NCBI RefSeq assembly: GCF_008326425.1
Contig: NZ_AP018929.1
Coordinates: 2,060,875 to 2,124,874, forward strand
DNA: 64,000 nt
Origin: Sulfuracidifex tepidarius
Lineage (GTDB): Archaea > Thermoproteota > Thermoprotei_A > Sulfolobales > Sulfolobaceae
Reading direction: 5' to 3'
The notes beneath the pieces are model-generated. The model was not told where the DNA came from. It made no database searches and saw only the letters and a program-made list of their open reading frames with translations. Shown here piece after piece: positions 29,483 to 38,606 of this stretch (position 1 is its first letter; each line of letters starts with the position of its first letter). The position numbers and the translations under genes are program-made.

Positions 29483-30004
29483 ATGCCTCAAACAGTAGAG
29501 CTATGCGGAATAAAGAGAGGAGAAGTTCTAAGGGACCCGTTGATATACGTTCTCTATGTTGTACCGCTGGTCATAGCTCTGGGGTTAATACCGGTTAAAG
29601 TTTCTTTCTCTTTCTCTTTGTTAGTTATAATTTCTTCTTTCATATTAATGACTCTTCTAATCCTTGTTCTCTCCTTCTTATTTGACAGATCTGGGTTGGG
29701 AGTATATCTGGTGGACGGAAAGGAACTAAAGATAAGGTATACCAAGAACGGTTTCACTTTCAAAGAGAAGAGGTTCACCTTACCCGTGACAATGGAAACG
29801 GTGAGCGGAACTCCAGTGAGAATAGCGGGATTGGGGCTGTATAAAATAGGCTACGGTACATTTCACGTCTCTGGGCATACGCTACCAACTATCATAAAGG
29901 GAAACATATCTAGGATAAAGACGGGTTACGTTATCAACGGTGAGGTCTTGATATACTGTGAGGACCTTGAGAAATACATCCAGCTCATAACTAGAAAATG
30001 CTAA
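29483..30004 (+). CDS. membrane protein with two TM helices and a PH-like C-terminal domain
   Basis: A 173-residue protein with a membrane hairpin at residues ~21-40 and 43-67 and a strand-rich domain (LGVYLVDGKELKIRYTKNGFTF onward) that resembles bacterial PH-type domains attached to membrane hairpins. It begins at an ATG 15 bases after an A/T-rich box. Single gene; role unknown. Confidence 0.6.
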   Translation: MPQTVELCGIKRGEVLRDPLIYVLYVVPLVIALGLIPVKVSFSFSLLVIISSFILMTLLILVLSFLFDRSGLGVYLVDGKELKIRYTKNGFTFKEKRFTLPVTMETVSGTPVRIAGLGLYKIGYGTFHVSGHTLPTIIKGNISRIKTGYVINGEVLIYCEDLEKYIQLITRKC

Positions 30005-30077
30005 ACGTCATAGAGCATGAGTTGAGGAGACCAAGATAATTTCCATCTACGTCAGAGGTGAGACGTTCCCTGTACGC

Positions 30078-30533
30078 TTAAAGTCTCCTCTTGAGCTCGT
30101 CTATCTCCATTATCTCGCGGTCGTCCAGGAAATCCTTCAGCCAGTCGTATCTTAACCTTACAAGAAGTTCCTTAACGTCATCAGGGTCCACGTCCCCACG
30201 CTTCCACTGGTCGAACAAGGAAAGCGCTGACGAAGTCATGTCCTCTATTCCTTCGTACTTTCCCCTAAGCCTCTCAGCTACATCCATCATACATCTCTTT
30301 GGTACAGCACAAGGAGTGTCCTTCCTGTGGAGGTCGTGTATCATTGCCAAACACTGGAGCATCCTGCGCTCCGCCTTATAAGCCCTGAAGGCAGATAACC
30401 TAAGTTCTCCCTTCTTTAACCTCTCGTATGCTACCTTAAAGTCGTTCAAGCTCATTCTGGCGTAGGTTTTCTCATCCCTTATTGGCATATGAGAGTGACA
30501 TATGTAGAGTCGAGGAATAAATTTTCCTTTCAT
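30078..30533 (-). CDS. small helical protein, possibly PaREP1/HEPN-like
   Basis: A 151-residue helical protein; the centre, LSAFRAYKAERRMLQCLAMIHDLHR (written here in part), resembles the repeat-type PaREP1/HEPN-like helices of Crenarchaeota. A later internal start, MPIRDEKTYARM (ATG ~30485), is also possible. No R-x4-6-H HEPN catalytic motif is obvious. Low certainty on family; moderate on being a gene. Confidence 0.45.
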   Translation of the reverse strand: MKGKFIPRLYICHSHMPIRDEKTYARMSLNDFKVAYERLKKGELRLSAFRAYKAERRMLQCLAMIHDLHRKDTPCAVPKRCMMDVAERLRGKYEGIEDMTSSALSLFDQWKRGDVDPDDVKELLVRLRYDWLKDFLDDREIMEIDELKRRL

Positions 30534-30690
30534 GAGGAGTAGGTTTAGTGCTCAGGCAGGCGTTTTCTTGAACCCAGAGATGAATCTATTTGTTCAATGA
30601 TAAAAAATCTTCTAATCTAAACTATTTAATTGTCCTACTCCCGTCGTTGGAGAGAGAGTCGCTACAATTAGCGTTTCGAACGACCTAAAT

Positions 30691-30816
30691 CTACTTGAGA
30701 TTGAAAGGAAGAAGGAGTTTAATTGCGTTCCTAATAATTTCACTCCAATTGATCTCTTTATGCTTCCTCATTTTCTCGTAGAGATCTTCCGGAACTTTTA
30801 CCGTTATGATTCTCAT
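30691..30816 (-). CDS. ribbon-helix-helix antitoxin-like protein
   Basis: Starting at ATG 30816 gives about 41 residues: MRIITVKVPEDLYEKMRKHK, then INWSEIIRNAIKLLL, a textbook RHH (CopG/VapB) DNA-binding fold. The longer frame to 30882 adds an unlikely Tyr-rich lead. A TATA-like box (TATATTTATAAC) lies about 25 bases before. VapB genes normally sit before a vapC PIN toxin; none follows, so the antitoxin is an orphan or a free regulator. Confidence 0.65.
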   Translation of the reverse strand: MRIITVKVPEDLYEKMRKHKEINWSEIIRNAIKLLLPFNLK

Positions 30817-30882
30817 GAGATAAACCTGTATATATGGGTATGTATATTTATAACTAATAGTTGCCTTATACAACGCTTTCAA

Positions 30883-31537
30883 TTTATTTTACTTAAATAA
30901 TACAGCAAATTACTTGGTAGATCGTGGTGTAATAACCCTCTACAAGAAGCACGTGGTTAAGCCTGAGAGGAAGGACGAGCGACGAGACAAAGACGTGGAA
31001 AGGGAAATAGACACGGGATAGTAAGGCAAGAGGAATCAGATCCAGGGAAAAGCGAAGGAACTGCTAGAAATGTTTAGACGGGAGAAGGTTAAAAGGGATA
31101 TCTCGTTTCAAGCTTCAGATCTCATTTTCTATCTGTAGAGATTGAGTGATCACTTGAGGCAATTGAATAGATTAGGCCTAATATGAGTCCCTTATGAATA
31201 GCGTACAACCTTACAATGAATTGGAGAGTTTCCCTTAAGTTATTATATGTATATTACGTGTCCACTATTCACGAAAAAAGCATGAAGTAAGGCTGAGAGA
31301 ATAGTTGTTTCTTACCCATCTTAATATCGCAGGACGGAGAAAACCCAAGTCCGTAGTTAGACTTGAAGGTAATACCGTGTCATTTCTCTAGTTATTACAA
31401 AAAACATGGTTCATCCATATAATAGCACTTTTAAGGAATATGTTAAGAAGAGGAACAAGGTATAGGAAAAAATTACTGTAAATATTTTCTACATAGTTTT
31501 ATTTGTTCTAATATTGAAAATGGATGCAAAGCACCTA
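30883..31537. other. gene-free region with a short coding remnant
   Basis: No complete gene. At about 30910-31021 an open frame without a start codon reads NYLVDRGVITLYKKHVVK and ends in TAG, which looks like the C-terminal scrap of a lost gene. The rest is AT-rich. Confidence 0.35.
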
Positions 31538-32158
31538 TTAGGACACAGTTATATAAATGAAGGACGGAGGCGTCAACGTAGACGATATTTCTATCGTGTA
31601 CTCCCCTGGGGAGAGCGGAACAAGTTTATCTCCAAGGGGACCTCCGTAGTACCCCGATATTTTTACGCTCACGGACGAGCTTACGAACTTATATTCGACT
31701 CCATGAATCCCCTCATATGTGACGTTAAGTATATCACTTTGAGGAAGTAAGGTCTCGTTGATCACAGGGAATTCTATAGGACAGAATACTATCCTAGGGT
31801 ATACATATAACGGCGTCGCATTCGAGACGTTTTGGGGAGTGAATATACCTTTGTACATAATAACGCCTATAGGTATGTAATTATTACAAGGCTGAGCACC
31901 AAGAATTTGGCTTTGGTTTACCTTCACCGGAACGTTTGTTGCTGACGGGTTGAATAACGTGACGTGTAATAGGAAGGGTTCCCCGGGCGAAATTGACGTA
32001 GAATTAACGGAAACTTCAAGGAAAGGGGAGTCAGAAGTATGAGATGACTGAGCACCTCTTTCTCCACTCATGAAATTAGAATTCTCTATCTCATGAAATA
32101 CAGCGTAACTCATCCCTGTTATTAGGACTAATATTAGAAATGCAAAGGTAAGTTTCAT
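31538..32158 (-). CDS. secreted protein with Ig-like domain
   Basis: A 206-residue protein with a signal peptide or anchor (MKLTFAFLILVLITGMSYAV) followed by a strand-rich domain (VSVNSTSISPGEPFLLHVTLFNPSATNVPVKV), which is typical of an extracellular Ig-like or transglutaminase-N fold. Two Cys (QPCNN, VFCPI) could form a disulphide. Several N-glycosylation sites. Function unknown. Confidence 0.6.
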   Translation of the reverse strand: MKLTFAFLILVLITGMSYAVFHEIENSNFMSGERGAQSSHTSDSPFLEVSVNSTSISPGEPFLLHVTLFNPSATNVPVKVNQSQILGAQPCNNYIPIGVIMYKGIFTPQNVSNATPLYVYPRIVFCPIEFPVINETLLPQSDILNVTYEGIHGVEYKFVSSSVSVKISGYYGGPLGDKLVPLSPGEYTIEISSTLTPPSFIYITVS

Positions 32159-32232
32159 TGAACTCTATCGCTCCTCAGAAAACTTAAACCTTTTCGTTAT
32201 ATGTTTGAATCATTTTTGGTTTTTTCTAACTA

Positions 32233-32730
32233 TCATAATATTCTCGAAAACACTACATCAGGAATATCGGCGTCGAACTCTATCTTTCTCCTTCTTAGCA
32301 TGAGTTTTCCATCTGTGAAAGAGAGAGTATCTTTCCTTAACATCGAGATCACTTGAGACTTTCCGTTTCTGTAAACATAGACTAACAAAGACGTTTCAAC
32401 CTCTACCTCCCTCTGGTCTCCCTTTATTATTACCTTTGAAGGATGGTACCTAACCTTGGATGGAGGAGTTTCAATCCAATCATAAGCTGTCCTTGATTTC
32501 TCACACCTAATGGAAAGAGACATTTTGTTATCTCTAAAAATAGAAATGTCTTTCCCTTCGACTTTTGTATGCAGAGAATTCAAAGTGGTTTCCATGGTGT
32601 AAGATACATCATCCGTGAGAAGGGTAAGCCATTCTTCACATTTTCCCTCCTCGAGCAATTTCATTTCATTCACCAGAAAATTCACTACTGAGTCTTTCAA
32701 CTTACAATCAAGTTCGCTACATATCATCAA
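32233..32730 (-). CDS. aromatic-ring-hydroxylating oxygenase beta subunit
   Basis: This fits the small NTF2-like beta subunit of Rieske oxygenases: a helix, then VVNFLVNEMKLLEEGKCEEWLTLLTDDVSYTMET, then curved strands ending KLMLRRRKIEFD. I start at ATG 32730 (MICSELDCKL), which overlaps the alpha-subunit stop, giving about 165 residues as expected; the frame is open to 32826. Beta subunits shape the hexamer and are not catalytic. Its alpha partner is frameshifted, so this gene may have no function now. Confidence 0.75.
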   Translation of the reverse strand: MMICSELDCKLKDSVVNFLVNEMKLLEEGKCEEWLTLLTDDVSYTMETTLNSLHTKVEGKDISIFRDNKMSLSIRCEKSRTAYDWIETPPSKVRYHPSKVIIKGDQREVEVETSLLVYVYRNGKSQVISMLRKDTLSFTDGKLMLRRRKIEFDADIPDVVFSRIL

Positions 32731-34023
32731 GTTCTTCACCTTCGAGATAGTTAAGGTATTCCTTGAAGAAAGAGATTGTATTGCCTTCATTATTTCCTCC
32801 ATAATAGAGTTCTCCGGGTCCCTCAAATTGGGTAGGACTCTGGTTCATCCCCCCGTAATATTTCAATTTCAAGTTCAAGGAGGATAACTTACTAGAGTTC
32901 TCAGTCATGGACTCCCACATGGCAACATCGTCGTGTTCTACAGAACCGGCAGCGCCGAAGAGTCTTAAAAATGTGTCAATAGCTTTCTTCTTAAGGTTCT
33001 CTGGTTCATCCTTGTCAAACGCTAACCACGTCCATATTTCAGTTTCGAAAGTTGATATGGGTCTCCATAACCTGAACGTTAATATTGGAACCGGAGGTTC
33101 ACTGTCTATAGTGTAAGCAACGTTTCCAAACGCCATGTTCGGAAATACGTGTCCCAACATTTCATATGTACCATATTTCTTCCATACATCGAACTCTCTC
33201 TGTGTTAGTTTAACTTTTGCTTTCTCCACTAAGTTAGGCCACCATAGTGGATAGAAAAGTGGTCTGGGAATGTCAGGGTAATCGTCTGCTGAAGGTCCGG
33301 TGAAAAGCACTCCGTGTCCTCCCTTGACCCTAATTACCCCTGTTATTGACGTTAGTTTAAGGTCTTGTATGCCGAGACCTACCTCTCCTAACCAGCCATG
33401 GGCTGTGAGGAAATGCCACGAATCTCCGATGAAGTTATCAACTATTGTCTTCCAGTTGACTCTCACTATCCACCTCTGAGGAGAGGAGAAAACTAACCCC
33501 TCGCTTCTTCCCGCAACTATATCTATGAAGAACTTCATGTCACCCAGAAACTCGTCAAGTGTTGCGTTGGAATCTATTGTGCAGAAAACAAGTCCCTTGT
33601 ACGTTTCACACCTTATAGGAAACATCCCGAAACTGCTGGTATCAACACCCTGATAGATGCCTCTTTGCATTGGTGCCCCAAGGAATTTTCCTTCCATATT
33701 GAAAGTCCAACCATGATATGGACAACGTAGGATTTCACCTTTGCCTACATCCTCCCTAATTATCTTTGCTCCACGATGGGGACACACATTAAGAAACCCC
33801 ATTATCTTTCCTTGATGCTTTGTGATTATAACAGGGACGTCCCCTATATACCTTTGAAGATACGTCCACTCATCGAATTCCGATACGTGACCTACGAAAG
33901 CCCAAACCTTGCTAAATAATTTCTTTCTAAAGTAAACAGGGAATCATCAGCGAAAAGCCATAGGGGAACTTGATTCTCTTTTAGAATTTGTGCTGCTTCC
34001 CTTACCTTAGATTTCAAGCTCAT
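32717..34023 (-). pseudogene. Rieske non-heme iron oxygenase alpha subunit, frameshifted near the N terminus
   Basis: The alpha subunit would insert O2 into an organic substrate using a Rieske [2Fe-2S] cluster and a mononuclear iron. The Rieske ligands are present (CPHRGA and CPYHGW, 17 residues apart), as are iron-site helices (NWKTIVDNFIGDSWHFLTAH). The gene should start at ATG 34023 (MSLKSKVREAAQIL...FADDSLFTLE) but this frame stops at about 33908. The rest continues in another frame (RKKLFSKVWAFVGHVSEF), so a one-base change lies between about 33910 and 33945. From the internal ATG at 33802 the protein would lack its first strand. Either a true pseudogene or a sequencing error. Confidence 0.8.
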
Positions 34024-34435
34024 GAAGTGCACCGTCAAGAAATGTGGAATACACTGACGAGACTCTTTCCAGTCCCTTAATTTCTACATATTCGTTGTAG
34101 ATATGAGAATTAAACTCAGAACCAGGCCCGTAACAGAGCGAAGGAATTCCTCTCTCTGAATAGCCTACCGTCGTTATCAGCAGGATCTATAATTTTCATC
34201 AAACTTATTCCGGACTTAATCGCTGAACTTTCGAAGTTATCCATCCATTTTCCCATGTAATAGTTAGGATAGGTCACGAACTTGATCTCGCACCATTCTT
34301 TGAGTTTCTCAACTATTCCCTTTGGGGTCCCGTGAGGAAGTCTGATGTCAAGCTCTGCAAAAGAAGAGTCTGGAACCATCGTAGGGACCCTTCCTCCTTC
34401 GATAACACCTAAATTAACAGTTATCTTCCTAGAGA
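34007..34435 (-). pseudogene. M20-family peptidase remnant (dimerisation domain and C terminus)
   Basis: The translated pieces are those of an M20/ArgE-DapE type metallohydrolase: ITVNLGVIEGGRVPTMVPDSSFAELDIRLPHG (given in part), then FESSAIKSG, and a C-terminal GIPSLCYGPGSEFNSHIYNEYV. The N-terminal half with most metal ligands is missing: at about 34425-34435 the sequence runs straight into the truncated amidohydrolase. A one-base frameshift at about 34145-34160 (RLFRER to GIPSL) interrupts the rest. The stop (34007) overlaps the start of the Rieske gene, so they were once an operon. Confidence 0.75.
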
Positions 34436-35311
34436 TACGTTTATTCCTTGAGAGAGCAATAATTGAAGAGGAGCCAAGCCTCTCGGTACTTCCCTCTCAG
34501 TATATCTTCCTTGAAGGTGAAGGTTTGTCTCTGGATTAATCACTACCGAGACTTTAGTTTCCTTCATCCTGAGCAATAAGTTACGGAACATGGCCCCTTG
34601 ATACTGGGAGGATACCATGTGGCTTAGAGTCGTCATTTTACCCCAAGATCTTCTCTTAGCTTCGCTTACCATGTAGAAAGAAAAGTCAGATTCCGGATCG
34701 TCAATCTCGTCTATATGACCATCAACTGGCTTATTGAATTTCTGAGCTATGTCAAATACCTTTGAAATGGACTTAAGTCCGCCTTCCCTGTCCTCTCCGT
34801 GTGGCATTGCTCCAACCACGTCTGCACCGGCCTCCAAGGTTCTCTCCATTTCGTTCTCGTTATCAGAAAACGAAAGGGAGGGACTAGGACAAGCAACAAC
34901 TTGAACCTTAATTAAAGAAGTTTCGTGAAGTATCGTAATCAACCTTCTTGCATTTCCATTTAAAATTGGTTCATGGTCTCTAACATACAATGTTCCATTC
35001 ATGAACATGATTAATTGAATCTTCTCAAGTCTTCTCTTTACATCGTCGATTGTAACACGCGGAAGTACGTCATCTCTCAGGAGAGCGAGACCGTCAATAA
35101 GTTTACCGGTCTCGTTTTTCCTGTTATATCCCAAGGTTAAGGCTTGGGAGAGATGAACGTGAGAATTAACAAAAGGTAAGGTCAGGGCTCCTCCCTCCGC
35201 GTTAATTACTTGCCCATCTCTCCTGTTGCAGTTAATACATTCTATGATCCCCTCTGAGTTAACGTAAATGTTAGATAATCTTCCTCCTAACTTGACATTA
35301 GTTATTAACAT
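34421..35311 (-). pseudogene. cytosine-deaminase-like amidohydrolase, C-terminally truncated
   Basis: An amidohydrolase of the cytosine deaminase group (COG0402-type): metal motif VNSHVHLSQAL (residues ~48-58 from ATG 35311), DGHIDEIDDPES (~197-208) and TLSHM (~224). The metal-ligand Asp and final barrel strands should follow GINVSLG, where relatives read GxDxxxD; here the frame ends at once (GR, stop) and the next DNA codes for part of an M20 peptidase. A deletion has removed the last third. It probably does not function. Confidence 0.75.
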
Positions 35312-35523
35312 AACACCTTTTAAGCAAATAGTTTGATGAATATAAAAACACAAACATAACTAGTTCCTTTAATATCTGAGGAAAATGAAGCTTCATGCTA
35401 AAACCTAGGAATGGCCCCGCTCAAGTCTAGGGCAAAACGCATTTAATATTCAGTATTAAGAAGGAGACGATTCTCACGTAAATCTAATAGTAAGGAAAGG
35501 AAAAAATAAGAGTCCTTATATTA

Positions 35524-36804
35524 TCATTCTTTAGGATATGAATATTCTTGTATACAGTCTGGATCAGTATCGTTAATCGTTGTTCCGTTAGGCGCTGTAT
35601 AAGAAATCAATGTGACGTTAAAGTCAGTATAGTAAACTTTATCCGCGACGATGTATCCGTGGATTCTAGCGTTGGACTGGGGCGAAAGGGAATAGAAACT
35701 TGCGGTGTCATGTAGTCCTTTCACGGACGAGTTGAAGTGGGATACTACCCACATCGTCACGTTTGCAGCTCTATCTGCAGCCAGCACTCCCTCATACACA
35801 GATGGGTACCAGGGCGAATCGGAGATACCTCTCACGATTAACCAAGGAATCTGAAAGTGCGTATTAACGTAAGCGAATCCCATACCTTCGTTCTCCCCTG
35901 CATCTGTCTGGTACAACGCGTTCTGTTGAGCCATCCAGAATAGCGGTTCGGTCCATTGGTTCGCCGACCCAATCACACCAGCAATTATTTCATTTCTGAT
36001 ATTACCCGTCACGTTCATCCCTGTAGCTTGGGAGTCAGGGATTGTCATAGGATAAGGATATGACTCAGCTAGCTTCAGAAGTCCAAGGGACGATGGTAAT
36101 GCCTCGACGTAGGTATAAGAGTAATCTACACCGAATCCACATCCGTAATTTGATGCATTAGAAGGAGTGTCCTGAGCTTCACCGAAACCTCCTACCACAG
36201 AATTATTGATGGCAGTCACATTCACGATCTCTACTCCCGTATAAGGGGTCTCAGAATAGCTGTAACTCTCGTTTCCTAAGTGGGACAAATGGTAGTGTAT
36301 GCTACTCTTGTCCACAGCATATGCACCCAGAACTACGTCTCCCACGACTACGTTCGGATTTCTCGACCCTGCAGTCCCGGAGAGGAGTGCAGCTTGGATG
36401 TTGAAATAAGTATCCATTAACGTGGTAGCCATTGTGGATGCATACTCCTTCTCTCCGCTCCTTACCAGCACTACGTTATGACCTTTCATTACACCTAGAT
36501 AAAAAGTGTATCCACTTATGTTTACCACAGCGTTTACTTTCGTCTGAGCTAGGAGAGGAGCTTGTTCCATAGCCATAGCGGTGACTATCCCTATCCTGGG
36601 TGTCATCAAAAGCTGAGTTAGGTTAGCATTGGAAGGATAGACAGAGACTAAGTTTTTAGACATCAGGAAATTAGAGACTTGTGCATAATAATTCACGGTG
36701 TTAGGTTGAGAGGAGTTATTAATATTAATTTTATTAAGATAAAATATAGTCCAAGAAATTAATATAAGAACTAAAACTATTATTCCGACTATTTTCTTGT
36801 CCAT
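35524..36804 (-). CDS. membrane-anchored, extracellular nucleosidase-like protein (PNP/UDP phosphorylase fold)
   Basis: From ATG 36804 the protein starts MDKKIVGIIVLVLILISWTI, a signal anchor, followed by a full phosphorylase/nucleosidase domain: IGIVTAMAMEQAPLL, ALLSGTAGSRNPNVVVGDVVLG, GENEGMGFAYV and WLIVRGISDSPW match the strand, glycine loop and ribose-site motifs of MTA/SAH nucleosidases (PF01048). Such enzymes split the glycosidic bond of nucleosides, here outside the cell, perhaps to scavenge purines. Catalytic Asp in ISDSP is present. About 426 residues, longer than cytoplasmic MTAN (~230), with insertions between 160 and 260. Confidence 0.7.
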   Translation of the reverse strand: MDKKIVGIIVLVLILISWTIFYLNKININNSSQPNTVNYYAQVSNFLMSKNLVSVYPSNANLTQLLMTPRIGIVTAMAMEQAPLLAQTKVNAVVNISGYTFYLGVMKGHNVVLVRSGEKEYASTMATTLMDTYFNIQAALLSGTAGSRNPNVVVGDVVLGAYAVDKSSIHYHLSHLGNESYSYSETPYTGVEIVNVTAINNSVVGGFGEAQDTPSNASNYGCGFGVDYSYTYVEALPSSLGLLKLAESYPYPMTIPDSQATGMNVTGNIRNEIIAGVIGSANQWTEPLFWMAQQNALYQTDAGENEGMGFAYVNTHFQIPWLIVRGISDSPWYPSVYEGVLAADRAANVTMWVVSHFNSSVKGLHDTASFYSLSPQSNARIHGYIVADKVYYTDFNVTLISYTAPNGTTINDTDPDCIQEYSYPKE

Positions 36805-37039
36805 TGTTACTTCACTGTATAAGTAGTATATATATTCTTTATAAATGACAGATTGGATATTATCTAAATTTAAGGATAAACTACTTATGGAGAAACAAGA
36901 AGATTTGAAGCAAAGGATTATGAAAAATTGCTGAAACACTGCTGTATATATCCTCATTTTTATTACTTTAATCATAATCTACGTTGTCAATAGTAGAGAA
37001 GTTATCTTTTAATTATTGTAAAATACTTTTTGAACTTTT

Positions 37040-38404
37040 TTAATCAATTCTTGTAAACGATGGAATATCCTCGAGCAAAGAAATTATCTGGTCAGTCCGC
37101 TGGCTCTTTACCATGTCTTCTACTTTACTTAGCCTGCGAATCACCTCTGCGTACATGTCCGCATCAACCTCTCCTACCTCCTGTCCCAGTCTGAAATTAT
37201 CCCCTCCAATAAATATTTTCAACCTGGGTTTCCCGTCCCTCATAGATGCACCTAGTCCTATTTCCCCTATTTGATGCCTTCCGCACGAATGGGAACACCC
37301 GCTTATCTTCACGTTTAACTTGGAACCCTCTTCTTTCAACACCTTGGATACTCCTTCTGCTACGGTACTGGTGGAAACTATTGCAGGAGGACAAAAATCA
37401 TTGCCTATACACGACTCAACATCTCCTTTTAAATCTCCGTATTCTTCAGGTCTAATTACCTGATAGTTTAAGGTAGTGTTTACTTGTCCTTTTACGGGTA
37501 CATCGAGCACTTGTTTGTTGAAAAGTACTACGAAATCGAAGTTATCTTCACTCATCTTTGCTATTTCTCTGACCTCTGCTGAGCTCAACCATCCACCTCT
37601 AGTTTGAAACCTCAAAATCCTCTTGGCTTCTATCCTTTCTGTTTCCTCATGGAAGTCCTCTACCTTAATGTCTTTCATCATATTCTCCAGAATTTCCTTT
37701 GTCTTCTGAAGACCGTATTTGTTCACGACCCATTTGAACCCCCTTTTTTCCTTCTCCGCCTTGAGGAGATCAGCTACCGCTATTGATATTTTCTCGAGAT
37801 CGTTCTCGCTCACTCCTTCAAATAATTTAACCGACTGAAAAGCGTGATCTCCCACGCCTCCTCCAACGTAAACATCGAATTTACCGTTCTTATTTGCTAC
37901 TATTCCAACATCCATTATGCCTGGAGTGGCACACCCTTTGTCACAGGCTGAGACTGTTATCTTTACTCGCTTAGGCAACAGCGGATATTCGTACTGAGGA
38001 TTGTGACGGAACCTCCTCGATATCCTTTTAGAGACCGAGACTGCATCCGTTCTCGCAAGCGGGCAGAGATAGGAAGGGCAAGGCATTACGTTCCTCACGG
38101 AAGCTCCACACGAATCCCTGGGATCTAGTTCAGCCTTATCCAAAAGGTCAATGACGTGAGTTAAATCTGGCTCATGGATTCCGTAAAGCTCTATGTCTCC
38201 TCTTGTGGTGAAGTGTATTTTCCCGTTTCCATACGTGTCGGATATGGAACACAAAGCTTCTAGTTGCTTGCTAGTCCATTTGCTCGGATCCCTTCCTTCT
38301 TTTTGTCTTATTCTGACTGAGACCAGATCGTTTTCTCCTCTACTTGTATAGATACCTTTAAACCTTTGAGGATAATACACCTTATATTTATCCGCAAACC
38401 TCAT
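37040..38404 (-). CDS. nirA: siroheme nitrite (or sulfite) reductase
   Basis: A ferredoxin-type siroheme reductase; six electrons convert nitrite to ammonia or sulfite to sulfide. The 454-residue protein has the duplicated NiR/SiR ferredoxin-like halves and the [4Fe-4S]-siroheme ligands Cys332 and Cys338 (SCIGNDFC, C-x5-C) with Cys370 and Cys374 (GCSHSCGRHQIG, C-x3-C). Between a NarK-type transporter and a molybdenum nitrate reductase, nitrite is the likely substrate. No FAD/NADH domain, so ferredoxin is the expected donor. Sulfite reductase is the alternative. Confidence 0.85.
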   Translation of the reverse strand: MRFADKYKVYYPQRFKGIYTSRGENDLVSVRIRQKEGRDPSKWTSKQLEALCSISDTYGNGKIHFTTRGDIELYGIHEPDLTHVIDLLDKAELDPRDSCGASVRNVMPCPSYLCPLARTDAVSVSKRISRRFRHNPQYEYPLLPKRVKITVSACDKGCATPGIMDVGIVANKNGKFDVYVGGGVGDHAFQSVKLFEGVSENDLEKISIAVADLLKAEKEKRGFKWVVNKYGLQKTKEILENMMKDIKVEDFHEETERIEAKRILRFQTRGGWLSSAEVREIAKMSEDNFDFVVLFNKQVLDVPVKGQVNTTLNYQVIRPEEYGDLKGDVESCIGNDFCPPAIVSTSTVAEGVSKVLKEEGSKLNVKISGCSHSCGRHQIGEIGLGASMRDGKPRLKIFIGGDNFRLGQEVGEVDADMYAEVIRRLSKVEDMVKSQRTDQIISLLEDIPSFTRID

Positions 38405-38606
38405 AATTGATTTAAATTTAAAAAAATCATTTAAGTTTTATCGTGATTATAATGTATACTTTTTAATCATAATGACAGATATTTGGTCTCTTCTTGTACT
38501 ATAACTTTATAAAAAGAATAAGATTGAGGAAAACAGAATTAAAATCAATTGATAATTCATTTAAGTTAAACATTATCTATTCTTCAAGAAGAACTTATTT
38601 TTCACA

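Noticed and set aside
31514-31750. A 78-residue plus-strand frame
   Set aside because: It overlaps the secreted Ig-like protein gene and has no recognisable features.
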